A stretch of DNA of 16,927 nucleotides from an uncultured Bacillaceae bacterium (GTDB lineage: Bacteria; Bacillota; Bacilli; Bacillales; Caldibacillaceae). Of this stretch, positions 6,116 through 13,944 are shown piece by piece; positions within the stretch are counted from its first letter, which is position 1; every line of letters begins with the position of its first letter. The notes beneath the pieces are model-generated. The model saw nothing but the letters and a program-made list of their open reading frames with translations, ran no database searches and was not told the DNA's origin. The DNA lies in assembly GCA_937983015.1 (NCBI GenBank), contig CALKAK010000087.1, positions 1-16,927 on the forward strand. Reading direction: 5' to 3'. The translations under genes and the position numbers were made by a program.

Positions 6116-7480
6116 ATGCGAACTGTAAATAATCGGGAAAGAGCGGAACGGTATGTCCATGATGTCTATAAAAAAGTTCAGATTCGTAATCCTTATGAAC
6201 GTGAGTTTTTACAAGCTGTAAAAGAGCTCCTGCAAACGGTTATCCCGGTTTTAGAAAAGCATCCCGAATTTATCGAGAAAGGAATATTGGAGCGATTGAC
6301 CGAACCGGACCGACTCATCAGTTTCCGTGTGTCCTGGGTCGATGATCAGGGGAGAGTCCAGGTCAACCGTGGATACCGGGTCCAGTTTAATGATAGTGTC
6401 GGACCGTATAAGGGTGGCATTCGTTTTCACTCGAGTGTAAATCCAAGTATCATCAAATTTTTAGGTTTCGAGCAAACTTTTAAAAATGCGCTCACCGGTC
6501 TGCCGATTGGCGGTGGAAAAGGCGGTGCTGATTTCGATCCAAAAGGGAAATCTGACGGAGAGATCATGCGTTTTTGCCAGAGTTACATGCAAGAGTTGGG
6601 AAAATATATCGGACCGGATCTCGACATTCCTGCAGGGGATATGGGGGTCGGTAGCCGGGAAATCGGTTATTTGTTTGGACAATATAAGAAATTGTATGGC
6701 TATCAAGGGGGAGTTCTGACGGGAAAAGGCGTTGGCTATGGCGGCAGTCTTGGCCGCCGGGAGGCGACCGGGTACGGTCTCATTTATTTTATGGAAGAGA
6801 TGTTGAACGATCACGGTCTTACGTTTAAAGATAGTACCGTCATCGTTTCTGGTTCGGGAAATGTCGCCATTTATGCGATGGAAAAAGCGCAATCCCTTGG
6901 AGCAAATGTTGTGGCGTGTAGCGATTCAGGGGGGTACATATATGATCCGAAAGGAATTAACATCGAAACGGTAAAACGAATCAAAGAAGTAAAGCGGGGA
7001 AGCCTCAAGGAATACATTAAGGAACATCCCCATGCCGAATATAATAGCGACTCGACAGAAATGTGGACGATTCCATGCGATATAGCGTTACCCTGTGCCA
7101 CGCAAAATGAGATCAATGATGAGTCGGCGCTCATTTTGCTGAAAAACGGCGTGAAAGCGGTAGGGGAAGGGGCGAACATGCCGTCAACATTAGGAGCCAT
7201 CGAGCTTTTTCTGGAAAATAACATTCTTTTCGGTCCGGCCAAGGCCGCAAATGCTGGTGGCGTGGCGGTCTCGGCGTTAGAGATGTCACAGAACAGTATG
7301 CGGGTGTACTGGACATTTTCGGAAGTCGATCAGAAATTGAAACAGATCATGAGGAATATTTATCAAAAATGTGTTGAGACGGCGGCGCAATACGGAGAAC
7401 CTGGCAATATTGTCGCCGGCGCTAACATGTCATCATTTCTTACCGTTGCCCAAGCGATGCTTGCCCAGGGAGTTGTATAA
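6116..7480 (+). CDS. gdhA: NADP-type glutamate dehydrogenase
   Basis: A 454-residue hexameric glutamate dehydrogenase of the GdhA (about 450 aa) class. It interconverts 2-oxoglutarate plus ammonium and glutamate in the cytosol, usually in the assimilatory direction with NADPH. The substrate-binding core is complete: GPYKGGIRFH (Lys99), LPIGGGKGGADFDPKGKSD (Lys135) and the catalytic Asp175 in PAGDMGVGSREIG. The nucleotide fold has GSGNVA at 246-251, and SDS at 269-271 favours NADP. The start at ATG 6116 has GGGGAGG at 6102-6108. It differs from the shorter RocG/GudB type of B. subtilis. It stands alone and ends at a hairpin shared with the convergent LysR gene. NADP preference is inferred from subfamily and motif. 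Confidence 0.95.
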   Translation: MRTVNNRERAERYVHDVYKKVQIRNPYEREFLQAVKELLQTVIPVLEKHPEFIEKGILERLTEPDRLISFRVSWVDDQGRVQVNRGYRVQFNDSVGPYKGGIRFHSSVNPSIIKFLGFEQTFKNALTGLPIGGGKGGADFDPKGKSDGEIMRFCQSYMQELGKYIGPDLDIPAGDMGVGSREIGYLFGQYKKLYGYQGGVLTGKGVGYGGSLGRREATGYGLIYFMEEMLNDHGLTFKDSTVIVSGSGNVAIYAMEKAQSLGANVVACSDSGGYIYDPKGINIETVKRIKEVKRGSLKEYIKEHPHAEYNSDSTEMWTIPCDIALPCATQNEINDESALILLKNGVKAVGEGANMPSTLGAIELFLENNILFGPAKAANAGGVAVSALEMSQNSMRVYWTFSEVDQKLKQIMRNIYQKCVETAAQYGEPGNIVAGANMSSFLTVAQAMLAQGVV

Positions 7481-7505
7481 AGCAGCGATTTTGCTGCTTT
7501 TTTAT
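7479..7505 (+). terminator. rho-independent terminator of gdhA
   Basis: AAAGCAGC (7479-7486) pairs with GCTGCTTT (7493-7500) across a six-base loop, followed by further T. The T-tract overlaps the stop codon of the convergent regulator gene, so the hairpin probably serves both genes, though it is weaker in the minus direction. Confidence 0.8.
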
Positions 7506-8371
7506 AATGCTTTGACATCGATTTTTTTAATGAAGGAAACAAAAGCGGTCACAATATTTAATTCCAGGGATTTCGTGTGGTAATACATCCATGTTTTCCG
7601 TGTGAGCGGTCGATAGTTATGATCTGTGATCGTTTTTACGTATAAATTCGCATAAGGCTTGACGACGAGATTGGCGACGATTCCGTAACCCAGTCCGTTT
7701 ACGATCATCTCCCGACATGTTTCTACAGAATTCACGTGAATATTGACGTACGGGTTTTCCGTATAATTGGCATACCACCACTCATCGATCAGCTTGCGCA
7801 TGTTCGCGTCGGTTAAATAATCGATACGAGGTAGGGCCGGTAAGTCCTCCCAGCGAAATGGCCAGGGAGACGCAACACAGATTTCTTCTTCGTATAATAA
7901 ATATCGTTTTTCTTTCCACGGAAAGTCACCTTTAATGATAGCGATATGGACATCATGATTGACGATTTTTCGATACATTTCACTACTCCATCCGGAAACG
8001 ACCTGGCATTCAATATCCGGATACCGTTTTTTAAATAAACTTAAAAGCTTCGGCATTTTATTCAGTGCAAAAAAGTTTGAGACGCCGACCCGTAAAGTAC
8101 CTTTTACCTCGTATCTCATATCAATTAATTTTTCTTCGAGCATCCTTTGTTCCACGAGCATTCGCCTGGCATGCCTCGCGAGCACCTCGCCTTCCGGTGT
8201 AAAGGTGATCCCGCGCTGTTTTCGAATAATAATCGGCACTCCATAATATTCTTCTAGCTTTTTGATGCGAGCGGTGACCGTAGGTTGTGTCAAAAAGAGT
8301 TTTTTTGCAGCTTTCGTAATATTGTGTGTTTCATATAAGGAGGCGAGGATCTTCCAGTCATTGTAATCCAT
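7502..8371 (-). CDS. LysR-type transcriptional regulator (candidate regulator of the methylcitrate operon)
   Basis: A LysR-family DNA-binding regulator. From ATG 8371 it is 289 aa, the normal family size. A GTG at 8383 would add MGDP, but the GGGGGAT run suits the ATG better. The N-terminal winged helix-turn-helix is typical: ITKAAKKLFLTQPTVTARIKKLEEYYGVPI at about residues 18-47, then TPEGEVLARHARRML. A linker helix leads to a substrate-binding fold starting near KGTLRVGVSNF (about residue 89). The gene is divergent from the 2-methylcitrate synthase gene, with about 170 bases between their starts. That is the classic LysR layout, so it probably activates the operon in response to a propionate-derived metabolite and may control itself. 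The ligand is not known. Confidence 0.9.
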   Translation of the reverse strand: MDYNDWKILASLYETHNITKAAKKLFLTQPTVTARIKKLEEYYGVPIIIRKQRGITFTPEGEVLARHARRMLVEQRMLEEKLIDMRYEVKGTLRVGVSNFFALNKMPKLLSLFKKRYPDIECQVVSGWSSEMYRKIVNHDVHIAIIKGDFPWKEKRYLLYEEEICVASPWPFRWEDLPALPRIDYLTDANMRKLIDEWWYANYTENPYVNIHVNSVETCREMIVNGLGYGIVANLVVKPYANLYVKTITDHNYRPLTRKTWMYYHTKSLELNIVTAFVSFIKKIDVKAL

Positions 8372-8416
8372 CGGATCCCCCACTTTCTCTTTGTCATAGA
8401 AAAAAACTATGGTCAG

Positions 8417-8439
8417 GTATAAATATTATATATTTTAAC
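8417..8439. promoter_or_regulatory. dyad, candidate LysR operator
   Basis: AAATAT (8421-8426), a TAT spacer and ATATTT (8430-8435) form a perfect dyad. Flanking GT at 8417-8418 and AC at 8438-8439 are also symmetric, giving a 23-bp imperfect palindrome. It covers the -35 zone of the methylcitrate operon promoter and lies between divergent genes, the usual place for a LysR site. It is AT-rich, so chance symmetry is possible. Confidence 0.45.
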
Positions 8440-8456
8440 TATTGCGACGGCAAATA

Positions 8457-8462
8457 TATAAT
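8457..8462 (+). promoter_or_regulatory. -10 element of the methylcitrate operon
   Basis: A perfect TATAAT. The 17-18-base-upstream position has only TTTAAC-like sequence, a poor -35, which suggests activator dependence. Confidence 0.55.
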
Positions 8463-8539
8463 TGAATTGAGGGAAAATACGGAAAATTTTGTTTGCCTGT
8501 GAATCTCTTAATAAAAGGGGAAAAGGAAGGGAGAAATGG

Positions 8540-9646
8540 ATGCGAGCGATCGATTTTTCGCCAGGTCTCGAAGGGGTCATCGCCGCGGAAACAGCGATCT
8601 CTTTTCTCGATACGGAAAAGGAAAAGATCGTGATCCGTGGCGAGGATTTGATCGAGCTTTCACGGCAGAAGGGGTATATTGATGTCGCCTATTTATTGCT
8701 GGAAGAAGAGCTTCCTGATCCAGAAAAAAGAAAGCGCTTTGAAGATCGATTAAAGGTTCATTATCAAATTCCAGACGAAGTGGTCAAAATTCTACAATTA
8801 CTCCCGAAAAATACGCACCCGATGGACGGGCAGAGAACAGCACTTTCTGCCCTGGCAGGATATGACGGTGCTCTTGATGATCGTTCCGTGGAAAAAAATA
8901 TAGAGCGTGCGATTCGATTGTTAGGAATGTTACCGACGATCACCGTACACAGCTATCAAATCTTAAGTGGGCAGGACCCGATTGAACCGAGGAAGGATTT
9001 ATCTTATACCGCGAACTATTTATACATGATCACCGGAAAAGAGCCAACAAAAATGGAGGAGAGAATTTTCGATCGGCTGCTGCTCCTTTATATCGAACAT
9101 GAGATGCCTAACTCGACGTTTGCGGCCCGTATTATCGCATCGACACAATCCGATATGTACGGTGCGCTTACCGGAGCTGTTGCTTCATTAAAAGGAAACT
9201 TGCACGGTGGGGCGAATGAGGCGGTGATGGTCATGTTAAATGAAGCGAAATCAGCAGCACATTTTGTAGAGATGATTAAGGAAAAATTACAGCGGAAAGA
9301 AAAAATCATGGGTTTTGGCCACAGGGTTTACATGAAAAAATTTGATCCCCGGGCACTCGTTATGAAAGAAGCTCTTTACAAGCTGTGTGAGGAAAAAGGT
9401 GATTTTTCCTTATATGAAAAATGTGAAGCCGGTGAAAAGTTGATGGAAAAAGAAAAGGGTATCTACCCGAATTTGGACTACTATGCGGCACCGGTTTACT
9501 GGATGCTTGGTGTGCCGATCCCGCTCTATACACCAATATTTTTCAGTTCCCGGGTGGCCGGCTTGTGCGCGCATATTATCGAACAGCATGCGAACAACCG
9601 AATTTTCCGACCGCGTGTCAGATATATTGGTAAAAATTATGGTTAA
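8540..9646 (+). CDS. prpC: 2-methylcitrate synthase / citrate synthase (MmgD/PrpC type)
   Basis: Condenses propionyl-CoA (and often acetyl-CoA) with oxaloacetate, the first step of the methylcitrate cycle. The product is 368 aa from ATG 8540, behind GGAAGGGAG. A TTG at 8489 in the same frame would add 17 residues that are not family-like. Signatures are GLEGVIAAET near the N-terminus, the oxaloacetate-binding His187 in EHEMPNSTFAAR, the catalytic His222 in LHGGANEA, His261 in GFGHRVY and Asp313 in YPNLDYY. Length fits B. subtilis MmgD. It is followed after 21 bases by the dehydratase gene, and its context with prpD and prpB supports methylcitrate rather than housekeeping citrate synthesis. 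Confidence 0.92.
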   Translation: MRAIDFSPGLEGVIAAETAISFLDTEKEKIVIRGEDLIELSRQKGYIDVAYLLLEEELPDPEKRKRFEDRLKVHYQIPDEVVKILQLLPKNTHPMDGQRTALSALAGYDGALDDRSVEKNIERAIRLLGMLPTITVHSYQILSGQDPIEPRKDLSYTANYLYMITGKEPTKMEERIFDRLLLLYIEHEMPNSTFAARIIASTQSDMYGALTGAVASLKGNLHGGANEAVMVMLNEAKSAAHFVEMIKEKLQRKEKIMGFGHRVYMKKFDPRALVMKEALYKLCEEKGDFSLYEKCEAGEKLMEKEKGIYPNLDYYAAPVYWMLGVPIPLYTPIFFSSRVAGLCAHIIEQHANNRIFRPRVRYIGKNYG

Positions 9647-9667
9647 TCGAAAGGAAAGGGAGAGAAG

Positions 9668-11104
9668 ATGCTTTCGATCAAGAAAGAGCTACAAATGGAT
9701 GAAGTCATCGAGCAGATCACGGATTATGTTTTAAATAAAAAGATCACGAGTGAAGAAGCGTTTACTACCGCTCATTACTGTTTGCTCGATACACTGGGGT
9801 GCGGGATTCTCGCCTTGAATTATCCGGAGTGCACAAAATTATTAGGGCCGATCGTCCCCGGAACGATCGTACCGAATGGTTGTCGTATTCCGGGCACGTC
9901 CCACGTACTGGATCCTGTGGTGGGTGCCTTTAATATCGGCACGATGGTCCGTTGGCTCGATTATAATGACACCTGGCTAGCGAAGGAGTGGGGACATCCG
10001 TCGGATAATCTGGGGGGGATTCTTGCCGTAGCCGATTATATTAGCCGGGTGCGTTTGAGCAAGGGAGAAAATCCTTTGACTGTTCATGACGTCTTAGAAG
10101 CAATGATTAAAGCCCATGAAATCCAAGGCGTTCTCGCCTTAGAAAATAGTCTAAATCGGGTTGGATTGGACCATGTTTTATTTGTAAAAGTTGCCACGAC
10201 AGCTGTCGTCGCAAAAATGCTCGGGGGCGGCCGTGAGGAGATCAATAACGCTCTTTCCAATGCTTGGATCGATAACGCACCGTTGAGAACGTATCGTCAG
10301 GCTCCGAATACCGGTTCCCGTAAATCGTGGGCAGCGGGGGATGCGACAGCTCGTGGAGTCCGTTTGGCATTGATGGCGCTGAAGGGAGAAATGGGCTACA
10401 GGACCGCATTAACTGCTGATACTTATGGTTTCCAGGATGTCTTGTTCAACGGTAAACCGATTACATTGGCGAGAGAACTGGATAGCTATGTCATGGAAAA
10501 TGTATTATTTAAGGTATCGTACCCGGCGGAATTCCACGCCCAGACAGCAGCTGAGGCTGCGGTGAGACTACATCCTGAGGTGAAAGATCGCCTAGATGAT
10601 ATTGACCGTATCGTTATTACTACCCATGAATCGGCAATCCGTATCATAGATAAACGAGGACCACTAAATAATCCGGCTGATCGGGATCATTGTATCCAGT
10701 ATATTACCGCAATCGGTTTAATTAAGGGGGATATCACCGCGCAAGATTATGAAGATGAAGCGGCTGAAGATCCCCGCATCGATGCCCTGCGCGAAAAAAT
10801 GATCGTCCGTGAAAACGAACAATACTCCATCGACTATCTCGATCCGGAAAAACGTTCCATCGCCAATGCTGTGCAGGTGTTTTTCAAAGATGGCTCAGCG
10901 ACGGAAAATGTGGAGATCCATTATCCACTCGGGCATCGTTTCCGCCGGAAAGAAGCGATACCGAAAATCCTTGAAAAGTTTTCCCGCAATATCGCAACAC
11001 GCTTCCCCGTTTATCGGTGTGAAAAAATAGTAAAAGTATGCTCTGATTATGATCAGCTCGTCAAGATGAACGTAAATGAATTTGTTGATTTATTCATTCC
11101 TTAA
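9668..11104 (+). CDS. prpD: 2-methylcitrate dehydratase (PrpD/MmgE family)
   Basis: A 478-residue MmgE/PrpD-family enzyme that dehydrates 2-methylcitrate to 2-methylaconitate in the cytosol. The N-terminal all-helical domain contains the family stretch LLDTLGCGILAL (about 33-44), then VGAFNIGTMVRWLDYNDTW (about 79-97) and EWGHPSDNLGGILAVADY (about 101-118). SRKSWAAGDATARGVRLA is near 216-233, and VSYPAEFHAQTAAEAA opens the second domain near 283. Length matches MmgE (about 472 aa). The start at ATG 9668 follows GGAAAGGGAGAG. It is the middle gene of the operon, and a hairpin follows before prpB. No aconitase-like isomerase gene is next to it, so hydration to methylisocitrate must use an enzyme encoded elsewhere. 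Confidence 0.93.
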   Translation: MLSIKKELQMDEVIEQITDYVLNKKITSEEAFTTAHYCLLDTLGCGILALNYPECTKLLGPIVPGTIVPNGCRIPGTSHVLDPVVGAFNIGTMVRWLDYNDTWLAKEWGHPSDNLGGILAVADYISRVRLSKGENPLTVHDVLEAMIKAHEIQGVLALENSLNRVGLDHVLFVKVATTAVVAKMLGGGREEINNALSNAWIDNAPLRTYRQAPNTGSRKSWAAGDATARGVRLALMALKGEMGYRTALTADTYGFQDVLFNGKPITLARELDSYVMENVLFKVSYPAEFHAQTAAEAAVRLHPEVKDRLDDIDRIVITTHESAIRIIDKRGPLNNPADRDHCIQYITAIGLIKGDITAQDYEDEAAEDPRIDALREKMIVRENEQYSIDYLDPEKRSIANAVQVFFKDGSATENVEIHYPLGHRFRRKEAIPKILEKFSRNIATRFPVYRCEKIVKVCSDYDQLVKMNVNEFVDLFIP

Positions 11105-11121
11105 AAGATTTTATGATTAAT

Positions 11122-11148
11122 AAAAAGGGGGAGACTCATCCCTTTTTT
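11122..11148 (+). terminator. hairpin with T-run between prpD and prpB
   Basis: AAAAAGGG (11122-11129) pairs with CCCTTTTT (11140-11147) across a 10-base loop, ending in T. It lies in the 73-base gap before prpB, whose own AAAGGAGGG follows at about 11161. A partial terminator or mRNA-processing structure would lower prpB relative to prpC and prpD. No separate prpB promoter was evident. Confidence 0.55.
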
Positions 11149-11177
11149 CCTGTGGAAAATGAAAGGAGGGTATTGGG

Positions 11178-12077
11178 ATGCCTTGGATCGTTGATCATCC
11201 ACGCTCTCAAGAAGAACTGGCACAAACATTTCGCCAATTAATGCATGATCAAGCGATACTACAAATACCAGGTGCCCATGACGGCATGGCAGCGTTAATC
11301 GCGAAAAACGTTGGGTTTAAAGCTTTATACTTATCAGGTGGTGCGTATACAGCAAGTCGGGGACTTCCTGATTTGGGAATCGTGACGTCGAATGAAATGG
11401 CGGAACGGGCGAAAGATTTAATCCGGGCGAGTAATTTACCCGTTCTCGTTGATATCGATACCGGCTTTGGTGGTGTTTTAAATGCGGCCCGTACGGCCCG
11501 GGAAATGGTTGAAGCTGGCGTGGCGGCCGTACAGATTGAAGATCAGCAATTACCGAAAAAATGCGGGCATTTAAACGGAAAACAGCTTGTATCGGCAGAA
11601 GAAATGGCGCAAAAAGTACGTGTAATCAAGGAAGTGGCCCCGACACTCGTTGTCGTGGCGCGCACGGATGCCAGGGCTGTGGAAGGTTTAGAAGCGGCAA
11701 TTGAACGGGCAAAGATCTATGTTGCGGCAGGAGCGGATGCCATCTTTCCTGAGGCATTACAAAGCGAAGAGGAGTTCCGGCGTTTTGCTGAGGAAATCAA
11801 TGTACCGCTCCTTGCCAATATGACTGAGTTCGGGAAAACGCCTTATTTTACAGCACAACAATTCCAAGATATGGGTTTCCAAATGGTCATTTATCCTGTA
11901 ACATCTCTTCGGGTGGCCGCTAAAGCGTACGAACGCATTTTTACATTAATTAAAGAAACAGGCTCACAAAAAGATGGCCTTAGTGACATGCAGACCCGGA
12001 AAGAATTGTACGCGACGATTTCTTTACATGCCTTTGAAGAGTTAGATGAAAACATTGCCAAAACAGTTTTACCATGA
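11178..12077 (+). CDS. prpB: 2-methylisocitrate lyase (PrpB/YqiQ family)
   Basis: Cleaves 2-methylisocitrate to pyruvate and succinate, the last step of the methylcitrate cycle. It is a 299-residue TIM-barrel enzyme of the isocitrate lyase/PEP mutase superfamily. The catalytic-loop signature KKCGH is at 127-131 (Cys129), the metal-binding Asp pair sits in VDIDTGFGG (Asp92, Asp94), and SGGAYTAS (53-60) matches the substrate loop. VVVARTDARAV is also typical. Length is normal for PrpB (about 296-305). The start at ATG 11178 has AAAGGAGGG upstream. It ends the operon and is followed by a terminator within about 10 bases. Confidence 0.95.
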   Translation: MPWIVDHPRSQEELAQTFRQLMHDQAILQIPGAHDGMAALIAKNVGFKALYLSGGAYTASRGLPDLGIVTSNEMAERAKDLIRASNLPVLVDIDTGFGGVLNAARTAREMVEAGVAAVQIEDQQLPKKCGHLNGKQLVSAEEMAQKVRVIKEVAPTLVVVARTDARAVEGLEAAIERAKIYVAAGADAIFPEALQSEEEFRRFAEEINVPLLANMTEFGKTPYFTAQQFQDMGFQMVIYPVTSLRVAAKAYERIFTLIKETGSQKDGLSDMQTRKELYATISLHAFEELDENIAKTVLP

Positions 12078-12087
12078 TGTTAGGGAT

Positions 12088-12119
12088 CCCTCGGTGAAAA
12101 TGAACGCCGGGGTTTTTTT
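12088..12119 (+). terminator. rho-independent terminator of the methylcitrate operon
   Basis: CCCTCGGTG (12088-12096) pairs with CGCCGGGG (12105-12112) with one bulged T, an 8-base loop, and TTTTTTT at 12113-12119. Confidence 0.75.
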
Positions 12120-12224
12120 AATGAAAATAAGTTAACCGCAGCTATTCTGTATCTTAAGCATAGAACGTTTGGAGATTTTATTAACAAATAGAGAAAATAA
12201 TAAAAAAGCAAAGAGGAGTTGTCC

Positions 12225-12412
12225 CTGAAAGGGAAAACGGCAATTATTACCTGTTGGGGAGTGGTTTTAGCGGGAAAACAGCAGTAAAACTGGCACAAAG
12301 AGGAGCCGATCTTAGTATCGTCGATATTTGTCAAGAAATCGGAGAAGAAACCGTAAAACTTTGAAAAGAACATGGTGTCGATGCGATCCTTCTCCAGGCC
12401 GATGTGGGCTAA
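12225..12412 (+). pseudogene. short-chain dehydrogenase/reductase remnant (5' part only)
   Basis: Fragment of an SDR oxidoreductase. A good GAGGAG near 12213-12218 precedes CTG at 12225, where an ATG would be expected. The translation LKGKTAIIT is the usual SDR first strand. The glycine-rich nucleotide loop is then lost by a frameshift near 12255-12285. The other frame continues with GKTAVKLAQRGADLSIVDI, then a TGA at 12362-12364, then EHGVDAILLQADVG and TAA at 12410. Only about 60 codons of a roughly 250-codon gene remain. The catalytic Ser-Tyr-Lys part is absent, and the sequence passes directly into chemotaxis-receptor sequence, which implies a deletion that joined two genes. It is non-functional as read. 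Confidence 0.75.
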
Positions 12413-12424
12413 GTTCAATTGGAC

Positions 12425-13918
12425 GTTCGAACATAAAACGCTATTTAGATAGAAATCACTACGTTCTCGATTTAGATGGGAACATTATCGCAACGGACGA
12501 TTACTCCCTGGAATACGATCTTCAATCTGGTGAAGAGTACCTTATCTTGCAGGAAACGATCGATTTTATTCTTGCGGAAAAAGCAAGATTTATGATTTAA
12601 ACGGTCACCCAATTTTAACAGGTTTTGCCCCGAAATTTTTAAAAACGGCGATCTCGGTGGCGAAGTGATCGCCATCAATGCCATCGATATTTCTGGAGCG
12701 ATCATCTATGAGCGTACCTTGGCCAATTTAGCGCAAACATATTCTGGAACTTCGTGCAAATCGCACTTATAATATTCGTCAGCGGGTATTTCATCAATCG
12801 AACGCTTCGGCCGATACGGCTTGTTCAAGAAAAAATTAAAGAAGCGGAAAATGGCGATCCAACGATCGACTTTGCGATTAACAGAAATGACGAAATCGGA
12901 GCGTTGACGCAAGATTTCAACTCATAAATCTTCCGTTTGCGGGAAATCATCGCAGCCGTTTTAAAGCATCTCACAAATCTTTCGGCGACGTATCAACAGT
13001 TGATGGCGAGTGTGGAGCATATATCGGATAAGTCGATAGAGAATACGAATCATTTACATTCTGTGAACGAGGAAATTGACGAACAATTTACCAATACGGA
13101 TGAAATCGGTCTGCTGTTGAAGAATGTGACAGCTATACACAACAAGTAACCGAACAATTAACCGTGTTTTCGGACATGTTAACCTATACAGCCGACGTTT
13201 CTCGATCAATTATTCAAGTGATGGATCTTACCAATAGTCAGATGGAACAAATCGCAACCGTGAATGTAAATGTAAATAGGATGGTCAAACATCTTGATGA
13301 CAAATCGCAACAAATTAACCGTTTGCTTAAAGATAATGAAAAAATTTTTGAGTAAACGAATATTCTCGCAATGAATGCCACGATTGAGGCGACACGAGCA
13401 GGGGAGCATGGACGTGGTTTCGTCGTGGTGGCTGAAGAAGTGAAGAAACTTGTCGATGAATCGCGAAGCTTTACCAATAAAATCCAAAACTTCTTAATAG
13501 AATCCAATTGGACATCAAGCGGGTTCAATCGGAGAGTGAAAAAGGAAATGTCGAAACAAAAAAAGGAATTTGAACAGGTTATTCAATTACGCGATGTGAA
13601 ACCGATCGATTCAAAATGCGGACAAAATCTTTAAACGGCTACATATTCTGTCCAACATCTGACCAAGGATATTGAAACGAACGCCGTTAATATGGGAAGA
13701 ATCGTTTCGCCCTTAAGTGGTTCTACCCGGAACTTGAATAAAATTTCAAAGCGAACCGATGAACAAGATGACTTCCTGTCTGAAGTCGTTGCAGAAGCCA
13801 GCTAGTTGGAAGAAGGATTCGATAAACTCGCCGGGAAAATTTTCTACTTTACGATCGATTGATGGAAAGAATTGACCACATTATGATTATGGTAAAAACA
13901 TACTACGAAACGTTATAA
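12425..13918 (+). pseudogene. methyl-accepting chemotaxis protein, multiply frameshifted
   Basis: The frames read in series give one chemotaxis receptor without its N-terminus. A Cache-like extracellular part (YVLDLDGNIIATDD; then IYDLNGHPILTG) is followed by a membrane segment (FWNFVQIALIIFVSGYF, about 12740-12790). A HAMP linker follows (RTLRPIRLVQEKIKEAENGD...NDEIGALTQDF, about 12799-12920), then a long helical signalling domain. The hairpin tip at 13356-13450 reads TNILAMNATIEATRAGEHGRGFVVVAEEVKKL, very close to the universal receptor tip. Inactivating changes include frameshifts near 12580, 12640, 12735 and 13125, and stops at 12925, 13353, 13632, 13803 and 13860. The 5' end with the first membrane segment is missing. 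An open stretch in another frame reaches TAA at 13918, so the 3' limit is uncertain. Confidence 0.85.
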
Positions 13919-13944
13919 TGGGGCAAGAAAGGAGGAAATAAACA

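Noticed and set aside
12080..12418. Minus-strand open frame of 112 codons
   Set aside because: No ribosome binding site; antisense to the terminator and SDR remnant; low-complexity F/Y/L-rich translation.
12328..12600. Separate 90-aa gene
   Set aside because: Its first part is out of frame to SDR sequence and its second part is chemotaxis-receptor sensor sequence; no ribosome binding site.
12937..13634. Three consecutive small genes
   Set aside because: They are successive pieces of one decayed chemotaxis receptor, shown by the continuous HAMP, helical domain and receptor tip across frames.
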